From NCBI GenBank assembly GCA_020635235.1, contig JACKAF010000002.1, forward strand, positions 248,001 to 312,000: a stretch of 64,000 nucleotides of DNA, given 5' to 3'. The position numbers were made by a program, and so were the translations under genes. This document shows positions 58,801-64,000 of the stretch, piece by piece (position 1 is the first letter of the stretch; each line of letters begins with the position of its first letter). Origin of the DNA: Pseudobdellovibrionaceae bacterium (GTDB lineage: Bacteria; Bdellovibrionota; FAC87; UBA2466; JACKAF01). Below the pieces are notes generated by a model that saw only the letters and a program-made list of their open reading frames with translations, was not told where the DNA came from and did not search any database.

Positions 58801-59096
58801 CGTAGGAGCTCGCGGTACGCGTTTCCCTGCTTGGCGATTTCAGAGGAGTCTGTACCGGCCTTGCCTGACTTAAATTTATCAACCAGCAGGGACATCATTT
58901 CCGTCGATTCTGTGAACCGGCCCGCGGAACGCATCTCCTTAAGGCGCGTTTGCGTCCAGAGGATGTGCTCCGTTTGCTTGATGCGCTTTACCGAGAATTC
59001 AATGTCTTCCGGTGTCGGTACCTTGATGAGAAAATCATCCGCCGCGAGAAGGGCGGTAGAGAAAAAGATGGCGATAGATAGAATGGAAATACGCAT
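55884..59096 (-). CDS. Giant exported coiled-coil protein (copy 3 of 3)
   Basis: The protein is 1070 aa and clearly homologous to copy 1 (42424-45564) over its full length. It has a signal peptide (Ile-Ser-Ile-Leu-Ser-Ile-Ala-Ile-Phe-Phe). A hydrophobic segment (about 375-390) is followed by Gly-Pro-Ser-Phe-Glu-Glu-Val-Val-Leu-Glu-Glu-Leu and a coiled coil with Met-His-Glu-Arg-Phe-Asp-Tyr-Val-Asp. Later blocks are Gly-Leu-Gly-Arg-Ile-Glu-Val-Cys-Tyr and Ile-Pro-Ile-Phe-Thr-Arg-Lys-Phe-Val-Ser-Thr. Its partner is the ankyrin lipoprotein gene that ends 1 base before its start (TAA-G-ATG). This module is co-transcribed with an SDR gene from a sigma-54-type promoter near 60468. Function unknown. 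Confidence 0.75.
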   Translation of the reverse strand: MRISILSIAIFFSTALLAADDFLIKVPTPEDIEFSVKRIKQTEHILWTQTRLKEMRSAGRFTESTEMMSLLVDKFKSGKAGTDSSEIAKQGNAYRELLRKEDKISQSRSHYRIDEDPRYAMQFAWGKALPTLASQNPATRPFSGMASLVIANSTNLLEAMESHSQQVRAQSARFSAKVYYADRAEKVVSDWKKICDENPVAAHTDNLLFSGDGFTPVGTGLAQLAKRNGLLSEEVRNQFFYKDTDGKLYMDSEVMEATAPLVRSATDDARSIITASRKSFKAKPEAKPEKYSQSEALLRVEREEEEFSAEVGKMTGRVRFLSQVSRLLGKSELADKIDGVGSAAIQIAHSVRKFSFDQTRILAGGTSRYSAFKLTTDLVSVVGQLINLFASSGPSFEEVVLEELRDIKQMIGTVREEMHERFDYVDQSLDRIYTTMLDGFDSLEKQLEKGRLETVSLSQSLRSLETSINTLRGSLYKYLKAGFDRQIDAEIAKCLSTDYFNVERSWSQISDCFVAVHLAATKNARDAVGNAADLSASDPEVIHRLADYAQIEDPWKNIGFLSVYAKKQLQFPGLDFHRPLVNLVDWARYARIYMKMATRWPDIYFQYNAIGTTRDILEAGEELRQAVRNLTSTTSSDGAVWNFAVYDRLLQGYEEQLANTDKAVDAVKKQKMEELIQGYDYAKGASQVPIEGKTALDITEIALCKGAEIPYAHKEYKPKHLTVPAVLSSRNMSEHSEALDKIIPRAFRIAHQIGLGRIEVCYETPVWDEVKEIYTDKRNTHLAALRLSGYFVTEKARIPIFTRKFVSTHAYVSSFQHAPPLPEYHDRNVLGDPLHFHLIPKRKEGAPAQDPWIYLRKLQDEKESMISVAMVWEWENGQMATLNKGGGKEELTEESRAKNLAEMEALVNARFAKVKEVADNAILLDAGRSSAVQRALSGLSGSKNLIRSYFVLGMPHSAETNDTLRSFLYGKEQLSDSGIVLKPVLDGEASFADPATRPTQTARERVKALRAWLQGRLQSDSYTDEPVEVLDAALTGLRAMYELHNAHRPQQPIAESLESLRKEIDQLLAS

Positions 59097-59097
59097 C

Positions 59098-59580
59098 TTA
59101 GTTCCCTCCCTGCGATTTGCGGATAGCGCGGGTGACTTCACTCGTTTCGCCAAAAACTTCGTAGGCGAGCTCCAAAGCACGGTGGCCTTGGTACGTGGGG
59201 TAAAGGAGCGCGCCGTTTCTTACCAGATAAAGCGCTGCCGCTTCCTGTCGCTTGCCGATGGCAGCAATTAGCGGCGTGAGGGAGTCCTGCTCCGTAGCGG
59301 CCACATTTTCATTAATATTGGCGCCGGCCTTAAGCAGCGCTTCCACTCTCGGCACATCCCCTGTGGCGGCGGCTCTGGTGAGCTCGCCCTTTTCAAACGA
59401 TCCTGGAATGGCGCGCGAATCGACGTTGTTGGTGCAGCTAAGTAGCAGCAGGCAGAGTGCCACAAGAATCGACCAGGAAAAGATTTGGCGGAGGAGCGGG
59501 GTGAGCTCATCGCTCCCTTCTGTCTGGCGCTTGAAATAAGCCAGTGAAGAGCCAGGCTCTCTCAAAAACTGCATCAACAT
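59098..59580 (-). CDS. Ankyrin-repeat lipoprotein, second copy
   Basis: The protein is 160 aa, a close paralogue of the protein at 42008-42427. The signal-anchor is longer (hydrophobic part near residues 32-47, lipobox-like Leu-Leu-Leu-Ser-Cys). Then come Leu-Thr-Arg-Ala-Ala-Ala-Thr-Gly-Asp-Val-Pro-Arg-Val-Glu-Ala-Leu-Leu-Lys-Ala-Gly-Ala-Asn-Ile-Asn and a second ankyrin unit (Leu-Thr-Pro-Leu-Ile-Ala-Ala-Ile-Gly). ATG 59580 is preferred because GGAGG lies 5 bases upstream; a TTG at 59592 lies upstream of that site. It is coupled to the giant-protein gene and follows the SDR gene by 32 bases. Confidence 0.78.
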   Translation of the reverse strand: MLMQFLREPGSSLAYFKRQTEGSDELTPLLRQIFSWSILVALCLLLLSCTNNVDSRAIPGSFEKGELTRAAATGDVPRVEALLKAGANINENVAATEQDSLTPLIAAIGKRQEAAALYLVRNGALLYPTYQGHRALELAYEVFGETSEVTRAIRKSQGGN

Positions 59581-59612
59581 GGATTCCTCCAATAAGGCCG
59601 CTTCCCAAAGAG

Positions 59613-60425
59613 CTAAACCTCGTTCGCGTCCACTTCTTCAGGCGCGTACAGCACCCGACCTTCCATGCCCCCAGATACAAAAATACACTCGCCACTTAGA
59701 TGCCCGCTCAGCTGTGAAGATGCCAAAAACAACACACTCGAAGCCACGTCTTCGGGGCGTGCAATCTTTTTCATCGGGATCGTCTGTGCAACCCGCACTT
59801 TTGCGGCCGTGTCTTTTGCAAAATCTCGTACCATCGGCGTAAGAGTCCAACCCGGGCAAACGGCATTCACGCGCCCACGTGGGGCGATGCGAGAAATTTC
59901 GTTTTTGAGTGACTTTAAAAAGCCGTGCATGACCGCACCTTTGGCGCTGGCGTAGTCGGCGTGCGCGGCTTCACCAAATTTTCCCGCGGTCGAGCCAATC
60001 AAGACCGCTGCGGGGGCTGTGAGGCCGTGGCGCTTAATGCCTCTAAAAAATTCTCTTAGGGTCAAAAACTGTGAAGTTAGGTTGGCCGAGAGCGTTTCGT
60101 TCCACTGCTCCAGGCTTAACTCATGGAGTGGGGTAGCGGGCGTGTACTTGCCCGCGTTCGCGACAACGATTTCTACCGGGCCCAGATCTTTTTCGATGGT
60201 TTCAAAGAGGCGCGCGACATCGGCTTCCTGGCTCAAATCCGCTTGGGCCATTTGGCTGCGGCTCTCACCGAGTTCTACATTCAGGCTACGGGCGCCGCGT
60301 ACGTTTTGGTGGTAGTGCAGGACTACCCGCGCCCCTTCCTTTGCAAACTGGCGGGCGACTTCGCTGCCAATGCCACCGGATGCGCCAGTGACGAGTACGA
60401 CTTTTTCATTCAAACCTGTTTGCAT
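59613..60425 (-). CDS. Short-chain dehydrogenase/reductase (FabG-like)
   Basis: The protein is 270 aa, a classical SDR. It has a Rossmann start Val-Thr-Gly-Ala-Ser-Gly-Gly-Ile-Gly (about residues 12-20), Asn-Ala-Gly (about 91-93), a catalytic Ser and Tyr-Ala-Ser-Ala-Lys (about 160-164). It also has Val-Cys-Pro-Gly after the active site and Ala-Ser-Ser-Val-Leu-Phe-Leu-Ala-Ser near the end. It should be an NAD(P)-dependent oxidoreductase of a small alcohol or beta-ketoacyl substrate. It is the first gene of the unit that goes on to the ankyrin and giant proteins. What an SDR contributes to that module is unclear, and it may simply have been captured by the promoter. Confidence 0.88.
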   Translation of the reverse strand: MQTGLNEKVVLVTGASGGIGSEVARQFAKEGARVVLHYHQNVRGARSLNVELGESRSQMAQADLSQEADVARLFETIEKDLGPVEIVVANAGKYTPATPLHELSLEQWNETLSANLTSQFLTLREFFRGIKRHGLTAPAAVLIGSTAGKFGEAAHADYASAKGAVMHGFLKSLKNEISRIAPRGRVNAVCPGWTLTPMVRDFAKDTAAKVRVAQTIPMKKIARPEDVASSVLFLASSQLSGHLSGECIFVSGGMEGRVLYAPEEVDANEV

Positions 60426-60460
60426 TGATGTCCTTCCGTTCCGATCGGCTCAATCTAAGA

Positions 60461-60475
60461 GCAAGATGCGGGCCA
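60461..60475 (-). promoter_or_regulatory. Sigma-54-type promoter of the SDR/ankyrin/giant-protein unit
   Basis: The minus strand reads TGGCCCG-CATC-TTGC, with GG at 60474-60473 and GC at 60462-60461, spacing 10. Predicted start near 60449, 24 bases before ATG 60425. Confidence 0.65.
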
Positions 60476-60506
60476 GAGAGTTTGAGCCCGGGAGCGAGGG
60501 AGGTGC

Positions 60507-60541
60507 CGTCCGAAGATGAGACCCGAGTTCAGTTGTGAGAC
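60507..60541 (-). promoter_or_regulatory. Candidate enhancer: two GTCTC-type sites
   Basis: On the minus strand, GTCTCATCTTCGGACG (60522-60507) is the best form of the element. GTCTCACAACTGAACT (60541-60526) is a weaker copy. They lie about 33 and 52 bases upstream of the -24 element. The paralogous module at 42008 carries the same arrangement. Confidence 0.62.
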
Positions 60542-60600
60542 GCGATGAGTCAGGAAATAGCAGTTGGGGCCGTGTTATTCAACGTGAAATATTTAGAGGG

Positions 60601-62025
60601 CTACTGGCCGCTGGCGTTGTTGTCTTTGTGGAAAAGATGCCCCATTTGCCCCTCCAAGCGGTACACGACCCGCTCCCGAGAGAGCCAATTGAAGACGACC
60701 GCCTGGTAGCCGCGCGCCTCGGTCGGTCTAGGCGATTGAGGGAGCTCTTTGGGGTCGAGCCAAGTCCCTAAAACCTTGTTGTCTTGAGGGCTTAGCCCGG
60801 GCACTTCGCGCGCGAGGTACTTTAGGGCCAGCGGGATAGCGGAGTGGAGATCCGCGCTCAGGTACTCGCGGCTGTTCAGAAGAGAGGCCGTATCGTTCGC
60901 CCGCTGGTAGGCGGTCCACCACTCCAGGTAGGCGTCCCCCACCGTGGCCGGAAGCTGCTGCCTCCAGGCCGGAAAAAGTGTCGCGACGAAGCCCTCGTTC
61001 ACGCCGACGTCGATGACGATTCCCTCATAAGTCCCCCGTATGTAGTAGGCGGGGTGCTCGGGCGAGATGTTTTCGGTGAGAAGGAGCGACTGCGGATCCT
61101 CCAAAATGGCCTTTCCGGCGTCTTGAATTTTTCCAAGGCTCCAGGACACAGGGAAAAGACTTTTGCCGCCAATCGGTGCCTTCCCATGGCGTGCCGCTTG
61201 GAGTGTGGCCTTCCACGTGGGCGCGTTGAACATGGGCCGCGGGAGTAACAAGCACAACACTCCGTTGTGTCGTTGTTCCACTCCCCAAAGGTATTGCTCC
61301 GAAACCAAATGCCGGGCCCAGCCTTTGCGGCTGGTATCAAATCCCGCTTCTCTAAGAAAACCCAAAAAGAACTCGTAGCCTGCGCCCGAGATGTCGATTT
61401 CATCCACGTGCTTTTCAAAAGCCGAACGTACGTCCGCCGGCCAGCTCTGAATTCTGTCGTCGGCTAATGCCTCCCAAGAAGCGAGCGTATGGCCACCACC
61501 GCTACTTACTGGGCCCGTCGGGGAGAGGCTTTTTTCGCCCACCAAATGCGCAATGGTAGTTTCTTTAGCCCAGAGCAGATTTACGATGGCCTGGTCGATG
61601 CCCGTACGGAGTTGTGGCTGCTTGGCTAAGGTCATTTCCTTTTCGATACTCAGAGGCTCTCTTGCGCGAGCGATTTGTCCGATGAACTGTTGGCGCTGCG
61701 ACGGTGTACCCCTTTCGCCGAGCCAACGCAGGCGTTGCACAAAGGCGGCTCTTAGTGGGACTTCTAATTCAACAAAAGTAGTTAGGGCAGATTGAGCGAT
61801 CGTTGGATCGACTTCCAAAAAGGCACGTAAGCCGCGTTCAAGCGCTTCGTCCCCCTCGAGTACAACTTCGAGCTTGCCCGCGTAGTCGCGTAGGGCTTGG
61901 GCCTTCTCCGAAGGCAGCGCTGAGAGCCCAATGTGATGCGCAATATCCGAAAATACCTGAGGGCAGGCTTCAAGGTGAGCGAGGCAAAAGAGCGAGAGCC
62001 ACCACAGTTTTAGAAGCCGAGACAT
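60601..62025 (-). CDS. Exported protein of unknown function
   Basis: The protein is 474 aa. It has a signal peptide (Trp-Trp-Leu-Ser-Leu-Phe-Cys-Leu-Ala-His; a Cys at about residue 21 is not in a good lipobox). An N-terminal helical half follows (about 30-190). The C-terminal half mixes helices and strands, with Gly-Gly-Gly-His-Thr-Leu-Ala-Ser-Trp and Pro-Ala-Tyr-Tyr-Ile-Arg-Gly-Thr-Tyr-Glu-Gly-Ile-Val-Ile-Asp. The start is ATG at 62025. It begins 49 bases after the stop of the kinase gene upstream and has no clear promoter of its own, so it may be co-transcribed. No domain recognised. Confidence 0.58.
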   Translation of the reverse strand: MSRLLKLWWLSLFCLAHLEACPQVFSDIAHHIGLSALPSEKAQALRDYAGKLEVVLEGDEALERGLRAFLEVDPTIAQSALTTFVELEVPLRAAFVQRLRWLGERGTPSQRQQFIGQIARAREPLSIEKEMTLAKQPQLRTGIDQAIVNLLWAKETTIAHLVGEKSLSPTGPVSSGGGHTLASWEALADDRIQSWPADVRSAFEKHVDEIDISGAGYEFFLGFLREAGFDTSRKGWARHLVSEQYLWGVEQRHNGVLCLLLPRPMFNAPTWKATLQAARHGKAPIGGKSLFPVSWSLGKIQDAGKAILEDPQSLLLTENISPEHPAYYIRGTYEGIVIDVGVNEGFVATLFPAWRQQLPATVGDAYLEWWTAYQRANDTASLLNSREYLSADLHSAIPLALKYLAREVPGLSPQDNKVLGTWLDPKELPQSPRPTEARGYQAVVFNWLSRERVVYRLEGQMGHLFHKDNNASGQ

Positions 62026-62074
62026 GGGCGAGGGTATAGCAGGATGGGCCTGTCAAATCCAGTGCAGGGCGCCG

Positions 62075-64000
62075 CTAGTGGAGATCGCGAGAAACGACCC
62101 ACGGGGGTGTTTTCCCGGTGATCCCTTTAATCCAAGGGAGTGAGGGCAATGAGTCCGCTTCAAGTCCTGTTGCAAGGTACAAATTGCGGTAGCCTTTTTC
62201 GTAGAGGGCCTTTGCCACTTCCTCCCCGAGCACACCGCCTCCCAAGTTTCTATCGATGTAGATGTCGCTCTCAGGGCTCCACTGTTCCAGAGACTCAAAA
62301 AGGGATTCCGGGTTCTTAAAAGTTTGTAGCGGCTCGCCCTGAGATTTGGCGGCAAGTTTCCAGCTGAGGTGGACAAGGTCCTCGTCGTCCAATAGCAGGG
62401 TCGCCTTGGGCAAATCGTCGCGCTTTGGGGCCGCGGCTTCCGCCTGAATGGGAACGAACGCCGCCATCATCTTCGGGATAAACGGCGTGCCCATTTCTTT
62501 GGCAGCCGCCCGGATGCGTTTGTCCTCGTAATGGCTTGTTACCAGCACCGAATTCTTTTCTATGCCTAGTCGTTTTATTACTTCAACGCCGGTGTTACCA
62601 GAGCCGATGAGCTCGTAGTCGACGAGGAATCGCACCGATTCGTTTACGTCGTTGCGGGCGCACCAATCAAAGAGCTCTTTATCGAGTGAAAAATGTAGGA
62701 CGTTGAGCTCGTGTGTACGGACAAATTTGCTAAGGCGTTGCTGCCAGACGAGGTGAATAGCGACGTCATCATCAAGTACCACGATCGTGCCGCCTTCGCG
62801 GACGGTGAGCTTTGGCAAGAACCAATCGGGCGGCGGCTGTACCGGAAGTCGGATCTCGACAGAGGTACCGGCGCCGGGCGCAGAAACCATTCGGATTGTC
62901 CCGCCCCAACCCTGAATCCATTTGCGCGCATGGTAGAGGCCAAGCCCCGTTCCGGACTCTTTGCCGTGCGATTTGCCACGCTGAAAAAGCTGGGGGATGA
63001 GGGCTTTGTCGACACCTTTGCCGTTGTCTTCCACCCGGATTGAAACCCAAGCGTCGTCGCCGCCAAAATGCACTTCGACGTAACCGTCTGCCTCGATTGC
63101 GTCCACAGCGTTGTTGATGAGGTTGGAAACGATGCGGGTAAATTGTACCGCGTTTACTTCCGCGAACACGCCGTAACAGGCCTGATTGAGATGCAGATCA
63201 AAACTAAGACCTGTACGCGCTTTGTACTGGCTGCGTTTTTCTGAAATGACGCCATCGACCAGTATTGGCAAAAGCTCCAAGCTTGCCTCCGCGGTGAGCT
63301 GATCGGGAGTTTCCTCTACCGTATTGAGGCTGCGGTAACGCTCCAGAAGTTCATTGGCGATGTCGTTGATTCGATTTACGGCCGCTCGGATTAGAATCCG
63401 CTTTTCCTCGGGGACTGCCTGCAAATCGCTCGTGGCAAGGGAAAGTGCTGAGAGAGGAGACCGGATGTCATGGGCGACTTGCGCGGCCAGCTTAGAGGCC
63501 TCCGTTTGACTTCTCTGCCGGCGGATCTCTTCCTGTAGGGCTAAAAGGTTTTTGATAGTCGACTGAAATTCTTCCAGTAGAAGTTCCAACTCCGAAAAAC
63601 GAAGCTTCACGTCTTCGTTGAGCATGGAGGTAATAGCTTCAGAATTATTTTTCCGTGTCGCAAACCTACGGATATAGCGCGACAGGGTTTGTAGTGGTGC
63701 AGTTTGTCGGTCCACCATCCAGAGAAGTCCAGCCAGGAGGAAAAAGAAGAGCGCGCCCGTTTGCTGCACAAACGCGTTGATGTTTTCTCGGATGGGTTCC
63801 AGCAAAAACTCTGGGGACAACGACGCTTCCAAGACTCCCCACTCAGAAAGAGAATCGTCCCTCACCGGAGTCACAACTTTTGTGTCCGGAAGCAGCCACC
63901 GGAGCGCCCAGCTCGACTGGGTCTGCGGGGCATGCGTTCCCTGCACCCGTATCTCCCGGGTGCCGTACTGGAGGCGGGCCTCACTGAATATCTTTTTGTT
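62075..64000 (-). CDS. Hybrid histidine kinase with two receiver domains, N-terminus outside window
   Basis: The frame is open to base 64000, so the start lies beyond the window; 641 residues are visible. A periplasmic part is followed by a membrane helix (Leu-Phe-Phe-Phe-Leu-Leu-Ala-Gly-Leu-Leu-Trp-Met-Val) and a HAMP-like linker. HisKA has Ala-His-Asp-Ile-Arg-Ser-Pro-Leu. The HATPase is complete (Asn-Leu-Ile-Asn-Asn-Ala-Val-Asp-Ala; Asp-Asn-Gly-Lys-Gly; Gly-Thr-Gly-Leu-Gly-Leu). A receiver follows with Leu-Asp-Asp-Asp and Val-Asp-Tyr-Glu-Leu. A second receiver-like domain has Leu-Asp-Asp-Glu and Ile-Asp-Arg-Asn. It is a paralogue of the degenerate kinase at 4206-5609, which keeps the same end (Leu-Pro-Trp-Ile, Gly-Lys-Thr-Pro-Pro-Trp) but has lost the ATPase motifs. 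It has no separate effector domain. Confidence 0.85.
   Translation of the reverse strand, partial: NKKIFSEARLQYGTREIRVQGTHAPQTQSSWALRWLLPDTKVVTPVRDDSLSEWGVLEASLSPEFLLEPIRENINAFVQQTGALFFFLLAGLLWMVDRQTAPLQTLSRYIRRFATRKNNSEAITSMLNEDVKLRFSELELLLEEFQSTIKNLLALQEEIRRQRSQTEASKLAAQVAHDIRSPLSALSLATSDLQAVPEEKRILIRAAVNRINDIANELLERYRSLNTVEETPDQLTAEASLELLPILVDGVISEKRSQYKARTGLSFDLHLNQACYGVFAEVNAVQFTRIVSNLINNAVDAIEADGYVEVHFGGDDAWVSIRVEDNGKGVDKALIPQLFQRGKSHGKESGTGLGLYHARKWIQGWGGTIRMVSAPGAGTSVEIRLPVQPPPDWFLPKLTVREGGTIVVLDDDVAIHLVWQQRLSKFVRTHELNVLHFSLDKELFDWCARNDVNESVRFLVDYELIGSGNTGVEVIKRLGIEKNSVLVTSHYEDKRIRAAAKEMGTPFIPKMMAAFVPIQAEAAAPKRDDLPKATLLLDDEDLVHLSWKLAAKSQGEPLQTFKNPESLFESLEQWSPESDIYIDRNLGGGVLGEEVAKALYEKGYRNLYLATGLEADSLPSLPWIKGITGKTPPWVVSRDLH

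Noticed and set aside
60601..61500. EndoU-like nuclease domain in the 474 aa exported protein
   Set aside because: Only one His in a plausible context was found, and the two-His/Lys arrangement of EndoU is not visible.
1..64000. tRNA, rRNA, CRISPR, insertion sequence or prophage
   Set aside because: No cloverleaf-type sequence, spaced direct repeats, transposase or phage structural gene was noticed. This was read by eye and is not an exhaustive computation.

Overview
The window is about 64 kb of bacterial chromosome at moderate to slightly high GC, with 54 protein genes and no tRNA, rRNA, CRISPR array, integrase or insertion sequence that I can see. The mix of genes suggests a Gram-negative deltaproteobacterium-like or Bdellovibrionota-like organism. 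That mix comprises many exported proteins of unknown function, Asn/Gly-rich lipoproteins, FecR-like proteins, histidine kinases fused to receiver domains, a fatty acid cis/trans isomerase, and a very high density of sigma-54-type promoters. The taxonomic placement is inference from gene style only.

Layout. 1-2824: end of an Ala/Pro-rich protein and two membrane-anchored FecR/LamG-like proteins. 2821-6187 (minus): an exported protein, a degenerate histidine kinase with two receiver domains, and an alanine/glycine:cation symporter. 6366-11661: an RCC1-repeat lipoprotein, a divergent plus-strand operon (small exported protein, zinc phospholipase/nuclease-like protein, membrane protein, caspase-fold-like exported protein) and a small exported protein. 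11905-16443: cti, plus two minus-strand exported proteins, one resembling 2-oxoglutarate/iron oxygenases. 16639-23655 (minus): a tight seven-gene operon of alpha-oxoamine synthase, CitE-like lyase, MaoC hydratase, MFS transporter, GNAT-like protein, periplasmic binding protein and histidine kinase. 23877-25719: ribbon-helix-helix protein, NfeD and SPFH proteins. 25754-33340: two divergent arms around a sigma-54 activator, each arm with a histidine kinase and related exported proteins. 33347-40529 (minus): exported proteins including a polymorphic-toxin-like protein with a small candidate immunity protein. 40739-41554: sseB-like. 42008-47489: an ankyrin lipoprotein plus giant coiled-coil exported protein module, then a LysM pore-toxin-like gene with a membrane immunity candidate. 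47572-55794: further exported proteins, including a second giant protein. 55884-60425 (minus): a second ankyrin plus giant-protein module led by an SDR gene. 60601-64000 (minus): an exported protein and a histidine kinase with two receiver domains, cut by the window end.

The unifying signal is regulatory. By eye I find fifteen GG-N10-GC sigma-54 (-24/-12) elements, each 24-100 bases upstream of the first gene of a transcription unit. Almost all of these units encode exported or lipid-anchored proteins, or the kinase/regulator genes themselves. Six of the promoters also carry one or more copies of an imperfect palindrome, GTCTCR-N4-YGRRMN (best form GTCTCA-N4-CGGACG), 30-100 bases further upstream. 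This looks like the enhancer of one unknown sigma-54 activator. A second element, TTTGGTCCA, lies between the two divergent sigma-54 promoters of the local kinase/activator locus. The window therefore reads as a sigma-54-controlled envelope and secretion regulon that includes duplicated giant-protein modules and two toxin/immunity-like pairs.
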